From Strongylocentrotus droebachiensis (Eukaryota; Echinodermata; Echinoidea; Camarodonta; Strongylocentrotidae): 64,000 bases of DNA. Position numbers and translations under genes: made by a program. Positions 12,801 through 24,800 of this stretch are shown here, piece by piece. Numbering within the stretch: position 1 is the first letter of the stretch; each line of letters starts with the position of its first letter. The stretch is taken from NCBI GenBank assembly GCA_035222895.1, contig JAVYIG010000059.1, positions 1,010,001 to 1,074,000 of the forward strand. Direction: 5' to 3'. The notes beneath the pieces are model-generated. The model saw only the letters and a program-made list of their open reading frames with translations, made no database searches and was not told the DNA's origin.

Positions 12801-15800
12801 TGGAGAGTGGCAAATGTAGTTTGATGTCTTAATCGTGAAATATTGTTAGTGCTGCACCAGGACTAGAACTCCAGTCCAGTGTTCCAACCATTCCACTACA
12901 ACACGTCTACAAGCTAGGTCAAGGAATAGATCGAGCCAAAGTGAATTAGCAGACTACAGAAGGCATCAGGAGCACATAAAGCGCTCCTCTTGTGTATATG
13001 CTCAACAGCTGCGTTCTATGTATGTGACACTGCTTTTTTTTTTTCTTCAAAACTTCTTTGATGTACTCGTAGCTCGATCAGCGAGGTATGCACTAGAGAT
13101 CTGGTGCCCCCCCCCCCCCCATCGAGTGGTCAGAAATACAGAGAAAGGAAAAGAAAGAAAAGGGGAAAGTAATAAGGAGAAACAGATGTGAAAAGGACAG
13201 GACCATCGCCTACACACTCCCATTAATCAGTGATGTTGTCAACTTTGCATTTCATTTCCTAATTAAGTAAGACTATAAGCCACTGCCTGCAATATTAAGT
13301 GTATTACACGCATTGCATTGCGAAGCTAAATGACCTACTGTTGACGTGTAACATTCACCTAGAAAATAAATTTCTCAAAAAAAACGTGCACATGGAACCC
13401 AATTCAGGTCTGAATTTTAGTCATTTTATATGTTGGAACAAATGGGAAAGTCACGCACTACATCACTTTGACATTAATGCCTCAGCCAATTCGAAGTGCC
13501 CATACGTATAGTGATTACAACTTTAAAAAATTCATAACTTTCTTATATTTAGTCAGATGTAATTGAAACTTTCATCTGTTTGCTTTTCTGATTTTCTGCT
13601 TTCATTTAGTGTAGTTGTCTATTTGGATTTCCCTTTCAGTGTAAGTTTCGTTAGATTCAGTGAGAATTTATTTTCATATTTACCATGCAGAACTCAAGTT
13701 TATCTTTAATTCATATTCTAAATTCACTGCCTTTAATTCACTTCTTTCGATTCTTGCTCCCATCTGGATGAGTGAGATACAACATCCTGTTTCAGACTTG
13801 GTTCAGATTTCAGATTCGAATATGAGAATATGAAAATGAAAGTGAAATGAATATTCATTTCCCCTTTTCATTATTCAGACTTAAAAGCAAAGTACAGTCA
13901 TTGGTATGATTAATGTAGGTACATGTCTAGTACATTGCTGGGCAGAGCTAAATCCGAGACTGAAATGAATTTAAACCTTGCAGCAGAAATTGTTTACCTT
14001 TCCAATGAAAAATAAGAAAAATCAAAGTATAAATGGATGCAACAGGCATTTCAAAGGTAGTAATTGACATTTGTAATTTGTTTTAAATGGTTTGTTTCTC
14101 ACAAAGCAATGAATTCTTCAGGTTGCAGGCTGAAATCCCTGTGGCAGACTATGCCCCTATTTCTTTGTATATCTGTTACATTAAATGAGCTACACAAAGA
14201 AAATTCACTAACAACTCATAATTAGAACAAATTACATATGGATGGAAAGATTTTCTCTTGAAAAACACGAACAATTTGCTGAGAAATCATATAGATATCA
14301 TGGAAAGGCGTAAAATGCAATTTTTCAAGACCCTCCTTAGACCCCTGAACGTAAGTCAAACACACAAGCCTAGCGAGCTTTGAATAGTGACGTCACACAC
14401 TGGACAATTAAACAGCTCAGTGCCGTGTAGCAGTATGCAGCTAGCCAGCCATGTCCCGTATGTGACGTCACAAATATTGACGCTCTACAAAGGACCGCTG
14501 AAGGCAGAAAATCTGGATCTCAAAACTAACATTTTTGAGAATTGATTACTGCCGGCCCCAAACATATTTTGAAGAGAAGAGTTGTTGTATTTGATCGGCA
14601 AGGCTTCACCTTCGCAATGATATGAGTTTTGCATCAATTGAAAACACTTCTGATTCTTTGTGTAGTTACTTTAAAAGTTGTGACTGAATCAGAGTCATCT
14701 TGCTGAGGGCAGAAAGGGCACTAACTCAAATCATTTAAACACAGAGTTAACGCCCTTCTTGCAGTCTGCCGTTGAAGGTGATTCATAGATATTGATGTCA
14801 TCTCAGCACTTTAATGTATAAAACCCACTGCTGTAAACAACCAAATCGCTAAGTTACACGTGAAATGTTACAAATGAAATGCGTTGCAAGAGAGAAAAAA
14901 ATGTCGCTAATTTCAACACATTTTCAGCAATTTTTAAAAATTCAGTTATGCAGTCTAGAGCAACCTTTGAAAACATTAATAAATTTAAATACCTAACAAA
15001 AATGGTGCATTTTATTTATGAAGTACAAAACAAATCATTCAAGAGTTCTTGGATTTTTATTGATAATCTATTTTCTTTCTTGTGGTTCAACTACAACAAG
15101 TATATACGGGTAGCTTACATTTTTACGAGCTCTCATTTCCTGCTTTCTGGCTTTAAGATTGAAAGTTCTCAAATTTTTATTGATAACTGATTTTCTTTTC
15201 TTTCTTGTGATTCAATAATTACAAAGATATACCGGTTCCTTACATCTTTACGAGCTCTTGTTTCCTATACTTTCAAAATCACGAGAAAGTTTTGTGATGA
15301 ATGCAGAAGGGGTTACAGGAGACATGCCCCCCCCCCCCATATCTATAGGACGACCACCGGGACATATGTGCATGTTCACTTAAGAGTGCGTCTCTATAAT
15401 TTTAGGACAACGCCCATGGTGTCCGTGTTAGGTTTTGTGTATTACAGAGGCCTGCATGCCCTTAACTTCGAACCAATTCCATGCAATGGGGATGCTTTTC
15501 AAACTCCTGGATCTGCCACTGGACTTTGTGATGTACACTAAGGCATATGTCAAGAACTCATTTTGAATGTTATGCTCTTTCACTGGTGAGCATTGAGGAC
15601 ACCGCGGTAAGAACAATTCCTCTTGACATTAGTGAATGCACCGTATTGATTATAATCAAGCTTTGTGAGCGAAAGAACATGGCTGCCAAAATGGCGAATC
15701 GTACTCCTTGCTTAATTTCAGTGCTGGTTGCAGTGGGCTTTGTTCTCCTAGTGTATCTGATTCCCTCGATGAAAACTGCGCCAATTGCAGAATCTCAATG

Positions 15801-18800
15801 GAATCATGCAAAATGTCACTTCATCAACTCAAGTCATGGACTTGCTGTCAACTGTAGGAACGGTGGACTTCAGAATGTTCCTGAAGACTTACCCGGAGAA
15901 GCAACGACCCTTGACCTGTATGGAAACAACATCACGATCCTCCACAATGCCTCTTTTAAGGATGTACCAAATCTTGTTATTCTAATTACATCTCATAACC
16001 CACTTTCATTTATTGAAACCGAGACCATGTGGCCTTTGACGGAACTGAGAACTCTTATATTGGTTTCCTGCAAGCTACATACTGTGTCATCACTGCTCTT
16101 TGTCAAAAACATTCTCCTTACAAAGTTGATTTTGAAAGGAAATCAATTGAATACTGTTCCCTGTGAAACACTAGCAGTCCTGCCAAGACTGTCAACAATG
16201 GAACTAATGCAAAACAAAATAAAAGTTCTCAACTTTGACGGATGTTCAAGATGGCATAATTTGAAAGAAATCAACCTCTTTAATAACAAGGTGGAAGAAA
16301 TTCACCAGAGAGATTTTCTTCCTCTGCAAAATGCTACCATCACATTTTTTTCACTGGCTTCAAATAAGATCAGGAATTTATCCAAACGTGCCTTTTATCA
16401 TCTGAACTCAGTACAAAGTCTACAACTACAAGGTAATCGTATGACTTCCTTTGATATTCAACCTTTTCTAGGTATGGCTTCCATCGGAGAATTGTCAATC
16501 TGCGGCTGTGGCATTCTTTACCTTCTTCCACTTGGCAATGCATCTTATCACAATGACAGCTACCCATCCATATACAGTCTAAACATGGGTTATAATTTGA
16601 TAGAAAATGTACCCGCTGATTCATACTGGGGTTTTGCAAGACTTCAAAAACTCTTCTTGACTCACAACAAAATTAGAACTCTCAGTAGTCAGTCATTGTG
16701 CCAGCTCCGATCACTTACAGAACTGGACATTTCAATAAATAAAATAGCATCTTTAATACCCTACACATTTGCCTGCTTACCGAGTTTGACAAAGTTGAAT
16801 GTATCACAAAATGTGATACAAACTCTTTCACCTCAATCCTTTGATGGAATGCTATCTATAAAATCAATTTTCCTGTCCCATAATATAATTTCAGATTTGA
16901 ACAGTCATAAACGACTTTGGACACATAGGACTCTTGATTTACTTGATATTTCATATAATAATATAAAGTTTATTGCTCAAGGCATATTTCATGGGCTCTC
17001 AAATTTAAAGGTATTGAATTTATCATTCAATCAAGTCCACCATTTTAGTGTCACTGCATTTGAGGATCTTCAGAACGTGCAAAGACTATACCTGTCCAAT
17101 CAGAAGAAAATATACCTAAAAGACACCTTTCAGCAACTTCATACAGTTCTCTTGTTGTGTATTTCAAATAGTCATATAGAAATTTCACAAGATTCAATAA
17201 AGCAATTTGTCAATATGACACATCTTCATGAACTGCGCATGGAGAAAGCACAGCTGACAGGCAGTCACTTATATGATGTGGTCAACAACCAGTCGCTATT
17301 TACAGGTCTCCTTGCATTGAAGAAACTACGTCTCAAAGACAACTATTTACACAGCCTGGATAGCAGGGTGTTCTACAACCTTTCAGAACTCTATCATCTT
17401 GATATGACCAACTCGAGGATTCAGGTGCTGAAGCCTGAAGTGTTCCATCCTCTGTCCTCCCTTGCACAATTGTACCTCAGTGATAACAAACTGATGGAGA
17501 TTGCAGGAGACACATTCCATGGACTGTCTCGCTTGAATGTGCTTTACATCCAAAACAACAGCATTCGTGGTCTGGAAGCAACAACTTTTGCCCAGAATCC
17601 TAGACTAAAGAACCTCTTTCTTCCTGGAAATCAAATCAGTATCATCAAACCTGGAACGGTGTTGCCATCCAATATCTCTCTTCGCTTGGATGTGTCAAGA
17701 AATCCCTTGACCTGTACATGCTCTTTATCATGGTTCAGACAGTGGCTTGATTCAGCCGACATCAACTTCGAACGTGCAGACCAGACGTTGTGCTCTGGTA
17801 CTTCATTGAAGGAATTAGCAAATAAACCGATCCTGTCGTTCCATCCTGAGGATCATTGTGGTGTGAACATCATTCTCATTGTGGTTGTCTCTTTCTCAGG
17901 TGTATTCCTCGGTATAATGGCCATGCTTGTCTACAACAAACGATGGTGGCTGAATCATAAACTCTTCCTGCTTAAACTTGCTATCATTGGTTACGAGGAA
18001 ATGGCAGAGGACTTCAATGCTGGCAACTATCTTCATCATCTCAACCTCATGTTCCAGGAAGCAGAAGAGGAGTGGGTCAATCAGGTTATGAAACCTGCAC
18101 TGGAGGAGAGGTTGCCACATCTCCAGAACATCATTTACGGAGATGAAGACCTTCACCTAGGCATGTACTACATCAATGCACTCTACGATGCCATCGACAA
18201 CAGTTTCAAGACAGTCTTGCTGCTAAGCAACCAGTCTGTCAATGATGCCTGGACCATGACTAAGCTACGTATGGCACTGGAGCATGTCAATGACACAGGA
18301 TTAGACAAAGTCATCTTAATCTTTGTGGAGGACATCGAGGATGATAACATGCCGTACCTTGTCAGGTTGTTCCTGAGTAGGAACAGACCTTACATGCTGT
18401 GGACAGAGGATGAAGATGGACAGGAACTATTTTGGGCTCACTTTGAGAAGAGCACAAGAGCAAATAAGGCTATAAACAATACCATTCCCCTGTAAATTAT
18501 ATTGATATCTAAACAAGATTCAATTGCACTGTGATAAATGTCACCAGCAGAACACATTCAAGTTGAAGCAATGTAACAAAACTAATACACAATCCTCCTC
18601 CTCCTCCTCCTCCTCCTCCTCCTCCTCCTCCTCCTCCTCCTCCTCCTCCTCCTCCTCCTCCTCCTCCTCCTCCTCCTCCTCCTCCTCCTCCTCCTCCTCC
18701 TCCTCCTCCTCCTCCTCCTCCTCCTCCTCCTCCTCCTCCTCCTCCTCCTCCTCCTCCTCCTCCTCCTCCTCCTCCTCCTCCTCCTCCTCCTCCTCCTCCT

Positions 18801-21800
18801 CCTCCTCCTCCTCCTCCTCCTCCTCCTCCTCCTCCTCCTCCTCCTCCTCCTCCTCCTTTGCTTCCTTCAAACTTGAAGATTCTTAATTTACAAGGTGCAA
18901 GTAAAAACAGCCTCGGATATAGCTCTGCTGCTGCAGTTCTCAATAGAAAATTTGTATAGGTTGAGTTATCATTTCACAATTTTCCACTAACATTTGACTA
19001 CCGGTATGTAACTTACTTCGAGAAGGAAGGACATACACAGCATATTCATGCAAACAATTGCAGTAGAAAAGATATTGTCTGGACATTGTTCTACCTGCAG
19101 TGTCAATGAGACATGCACACTACTCTTAAATTGGTACATTTCCCTGCAGATATATCTGTTTTGTCATGCATATTTTGTTCCAAAATCTGTTTTTTGATAA
19201 TCCACACACATGATGCAGTATATAAAACAAATATTGACTGCTTACTTATTGGGTCACGATTAAAACTATAGGCCGTGGTCTCAAGACTGCACAGTACAAT
19301 TTTGAGATCACCCTGGGCAATCATTTCAATTAACCGTGTCGATATTTGTATCCTATCCAAATGTGAGCAAAATTGTTTAAAACCTCATTCGAACGCAAAC
19401 GTCAATCTCAACATTAGGAAAATTTCAAAGAGACACTTGTAACTTACCATCGCCGTAATAAACAGAGGTCGGGTCCTTGGCCACCCATCCCTGCATCTCG
19501 GTCAGTTGGCCGTTGGAGGGACTGGAACTTAAGAAAGGTAGACCAGTTGCTTTGGACAGGACTATTTCTCGTATCACACCAATGTAGAGAGTTACGTAGT
19601 CGTTAAAATACAAAGTGAAATTCTTGCTGGTGTTATACCTTAAAATTAATAGAAATGGAGACGTCATGAAATGCATTTGGAAATATTGAACATATAATGC
19701 AAAGTGAAGAATATATATTGTTGTGTCCATCGGAGTGAATTATTAATCGCACCAATGTAGAGAGTTACGTAGTCATTAACATACAAAGTGAAATTCTTGT
19801 CAGTGTTATACCTAAAAGTTAGTGGAAGTGGAGACATCATAAAATGCATTTGGAAATCTTAAACATATAATGCAAAGTTTATAATATATAATGTTGTGTC
19901 CATTTGAATTGGAGAGAACTATTAATCTTATCGCACCAATGTAGAGAGTTACGTAGTCATTATCATAGAAGGTGAAATTCTTGCTTGTGTTATACCTAAA
20001 AGTTAGTGGAAATGGAGACGTCATCATGAAATGCATTTGGAAATCTCAAACATATAATGCAAAGTTTATAATATATATTGTTGTGTCCATTTGAATTGGA
20101 GAGAACTATTAATCTTATCGCACCAATGTAGAGAGTTACGTTAGTCATTATCATACAAGGTGAAATTCCTGCTGGTGTTATACCTGAATGTTAGTGGAAA
20201 TGGAGACATTATCATGAAATGCAATTGGAAATATCTAACATATAATGCAAAGTGTAGAATATATATTGTTGTGTCAATAGGAAAGGACTATTAATCTTAT
20301 CACACCAATGTAGAGAGTTACGTAGTCATTATCATACAAGATGAAATTCTTGCCAGTGTTATACCTACATGTAAAAGTTAGTGGAAATGGAGACATTATC
20401 ATGAAATGCATATGGAAATATCAAACATATAATGCAAAGTGTAGAATGTATATATTGTTGTGTCCATCGGAGGACTATTAATCTTATAATGCGAATGTAG
20501 AGAGTTACGTAGTCGTTATCATACAAGGTGAAATTCTTGCCAGTGTTATACCTGACAGTAAGTGTATATTTAGAACTCATCCTAAAATGTGTTTAGAATT
20601 TGAAACATAAATCATCATAATCATCCTAACATGTGTCTGAAAATATCAAGATTTCTTTTTCTTTTGTCTGCAATCTCAAGCGTCTCCAGACCCAGTTACC
20701 TAAACATTTTCTATATTAAACATTTAGATAAAAAATAAAATAATAAAAGTCTTATTGACTGAGAAATTATAGTATTGTAATCAATGGAACAGCTTTCCAA
20801 AACTGAGGTCCTAGGAATGAACTTTGAGCTAAGAAAGTGAAAAATCAAGCTACAAAATACAAAATAATTTCAAAGATGCTAATGGCTTTCCATAATTGTT
20901 AAGTCCAACTTAGAGTTAAGTTCAACTTTTGATCTTTGTGAAACAACCACCAGACCTTGGTTCTTACTTACCAGTCTTGTCTCAAAGCCCCTTCATTTTC
21001 ATTATTTGCACTCCATGCAATCACAGACGGGTGGTTGCTCAGTCTACGCACCTGAACATAAAAGGAAAAGGCTCTCATAAGTGTAAGACAGACTTTTTAA
21101 TGATGGTTAAGAAAGCATGTATATGCTTGTAAGTAAGCAACCAGGGGACCAACGGCTATTAGTCCTTTCTTAGGGACTTGGTAATGAATGGATTAATTGA
21201 CTTGGTTTTGAACCAGGGATCTCCCAGTTACGAGACCATTGCTCTCCCACTGAGCCATTGTGTCTCCTCCTTAATCAAACATCATACACCTGTTTACTAA
21301 TTTTATGCATGCTTCTTGAGCAAATGGGGGAGGGAGGGAGGTAGGGAGAGAGGGAGGGAGGGAGGGAGGGAGAGAGGGAGAGAGGGAGGGAGGGAGGGGG
21401 AGAGGGAGGGAGGGAGGGAGGGAGGGAGGGGGGAGGGAGGGAGAGAGAGAGAGGGAGGGAGGGAGGGGGAGAGGGAGGGAGGGAGGGGGAGAGGGAGGGA
21501 GGGAGGGGGAGAGGGAGGGAGGGAGGGGTAGAGGGAGGGAGTGAGGGGGAGAGGGAGGGAGGGAGGGGGAGAGGGAGGGAGGGAGGGGGAGAGGGAGGGA
21601 GGGAGGGGGATAGGGAGGGAGGGAGGGGAGAGAGGGAGGGAGAGAGGGAGGGAGAGAGAAAGAGAAAGAGAGAGAGAGAGAGAGAGAGTGAAAGAAAAAA
21701 GATAGAGAATGAGACAGAGACAGATAGATAAAAACAGATTAGAAAGAAAGAGAGAAAGAGAAAGAGAGACAGACAGACAAAAACAGAGAGGGGAGAAAAA

Positions 21801-24800
21801 TAACAGTATTGACTCACTTCTCACAAGAAAATGCCTCCCCCAACTAGGCAACGAGCCAACGATAAGCAATTCCTTATTGAACAGAAAGATTCACAAATCT
21901 TACTTGATAATGGACTTCCTCTGTGACGGATGAAAGGAAGGGTTCATCTACCGGATACATAGCGCAGGCAAACATAAAATCCTGCCACACCATAATTCCA
22001 AGCTCGTCACAGAGCTCGTAAAATTCATCTTGCTCGTAGACGCCCCCTCCCCACACTCGGAGGGCGTGTATGTTAGCATCGACGGCTGACTGGAGGAGGC
22101 GGGACAGGTTGCCGGGGGTGATGCGCTCCTGGAAGGCATCGGCTGGTATCCAGTTGGATCCCTTGATGAAAATTGGAATGGTGTTGATCTTGAAGTAGAA
22201 GGATAAACCTGGGGTAGGATTAAGAAACAAGAAATGGATGAAGACTGAATCTATTGTGGATGGTACGTATTCAGAGATGCCAACCTCTTGACACAAAAAA
22301 AAAGACTGAGTATCTTTATAAAAAAAAATCAGATTTTGGAGAGAAAAATCAGATTTTCACGAAAACTCAACACTTCCACTTGCCCGTTGGCCCCGGGTCA
22401 GTAAAATTTCACTTTCGTTTTACTGGTAAGTAAGGTGAAGTAAAATGTTTGCTCTTTCATTACAATTTAATGAGAAAATTGTAAAGCAAAGGAGGGAATG
22501 TCCTATTTTGACTGTACCTGTACTATTAGCAATCTTTTCCTGCACAAGCTCCACCTTTCTGAATCCGACCTTCATCGACCTCCAGCTCGTCTCACCTGAC
22601 GGCAATATCTTCAAGGTGACATTGAGGGGGTAGAGGGGCTGAGGGCCATATCCATGGGGAAACCATGTTTGCGCCTAAAAGAAGAAAGAAGAAAGTGAAC
22701 ATCTCATTTTGCCGCAAATTTTAAAGCCCCACTCCACTTATAGCTACGTGTGCCCTCTATATATCAAACAATGCCTAATCAGTGACCATTGATCCCCATG
22801 ATCCCCTTTTTCTTATGTTAATTGAGAGCTGATTTGATGAGATAACCACCTGTTGATGACCTTGCAGGGAGGTCTAATCCCTCCTGACCAATCTAGAACA
22901 GACGGGCTTATAGAACATTTTTCTTTAACAAAAATGAAATGTTATTGTTTTTACCGTTGGGATAAACAAGCCTTACTCACCTGTTAAAGATATTACCTAA
23001 CTAGGGCACAGGTTTCATAGAACATTTACTATCAAGAAGAAATGTAAATTATGATTTGTTTTGCGATTGGCTGGGTATAAACAAGCCAACTCACCCGTTA
23101 TAGATATTACCTTACTATGGCACAGGTTCCATAGAATATTTTCTATCAAGAAGAAATGTAAATCATCATTTGTTTTACTATTAGCTGGGTATAAACAAGC
23201 CAACTCACCCGTTATAGATATTACCTTACTAGGGCACAGGTTCCATAGAATATTTTCTATCAAGAAGAAATGTAAATTATCATTTGTTTTACTATTAGCT
23301 GGGTATAAACAAGCCAACTCACCCGTTATAGATATTACCTAACTAGGGCACAGGTTTCATAGAATATTTTCTATCAAGAAGAAATGTAAATTATTATCAT
23401 TTGTTTTGCGATTGGCTGGAGATAAACAAGCCAAAGTCACCTGTGGCACGGAGACTTGCTTGCTGATCTGTTCATGATTGATATCAAGCGTGATGGCAAA
23501 GGTGAACTTGTAATGCAAGGTAGGAAACCATATATCAATGGTGGCATCCCTGCTCTCGTTGAAGGAAAGGTTCCCAAGGTCAAAGTGCATCGTGATATTC
23601 ATCCACCAGGACGGAACCGGAGTTCCAACTTGAAAGAGGATTAAAAGTACAGTGGAAATTTGGTCTAGATTATAATGAAAACCATGGGAAGAATAGTATC
23701 CTGATCTAGCTATCATATTTTTTGTTAGATTGGGGTTTAGAAAAATAAAGACACAAAAAAAACAGTAGCATATAAAGAGTTGTGACCAGCAGAATTACAT
23801 TTTTACAGGATGATTTTGTTATAATAATCTGGATTTATACAATGCTTAATACAAACCATCATTTCTAAGCGCTTTATAGATACTATTACCCCTCTGATCG
23901 GATTCATTCATGCACAATGTGCACCATTTCCACTCCCTGGGCAGTATTCCCACGATATGGTCACCATAAGGGCATTATATGGCAATTATTAACACAAAGG
24001 CTTTCATCATCCTACCAGGTCCACATTGCTCTCCTGGGTATGGAGTGGCAAATGTAGATTAATGCCTTGCCAAAGGACGTAAGTACCGTGTCGGGATCAA
24101 ACCTACGACCTTTGCATTTCAAGTCAAGTGCTTAAACCATTCATAAATATCATATGCATTTTTGAATATGATACTTTGTTTTGTTGGACTGCCAAAAAAG
24201 GTACTTTGTAAAGTGAAAGTGAGTGACAAATAATACTCTGGTATGTTAATTTTGTTATGAATTTATCATTTGCAATCATTGCTTCACTTAAACAAGACAA
24301 AGTAAAAATCAAAATAATGACTATTTTTATTTGCAATAACTTCATTGGGAAAGCCGGACACTTTATCATATCAAATGGTATATACCTACAGATATATCCG
24401 TACCTTCGTAAGGAATGGCGACCACATCTCTGAGAATAGGATCATCAAATGCTTCCAAATAGACATCTTTCCTACATCAAACAAAAAAAGAATCTGAATT
24501 TGTTATTTTGCAATTTTCCTCAAGGTCAGTGACCAATGCAGCTCAGAAAACACTTTGTGAATTTTGAAAGAGAGCTCTTGGAAAAATCAATGAGCTATCT
24601 AAAAATCTATTGCAACAAAATTCTGATTTCAATAAAATACATCTCAAAACAGCTCTCATGGACAAGAAGTATTTTTCAGACTGGCCAATCACAAACATGT
24701 ATATCCAAATGATATTCCATTGTGCAATGGCCCATTGTTCAACAAAAGGTAGCTATGAGGCAACAAAATTGTGTCAATCTAATTGAGACTGCCGTAGGGG

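Noticed and set aside
14879-15190. 103-codon forward frame upstream of the TLR
   Set aside because: AT-rich, no domain, and part of it is a diverged tandem duplication; no start context or splice support.
15547-15678. Upstream ATG extending the TLR by 44 residues
   Set aside because: The added residues are not a signal peptide; the Met at 15,679 is followed directly by a hydrophobic leader.
18509-18943. Poly-Gly, poly-Ser and poly-Glu reading frames
   Set aside because: All arise from the (CTC)n microsatellite read in different frames and strands; no flanking coding signal.
21139-21265. Functional tRNA-Thr (CGT) gene
   Set aside because: A and B boxes are recognisable, but the acceptor stem does not close and the T loop has diverged; a SINE head fits better.
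21275-21869. Two 180-190-codon Pro/Ser/Leu frames
   Set aside because: They are shadows of the GGGAGGGA tract in an intron of MANBA and have no homology to any domain.
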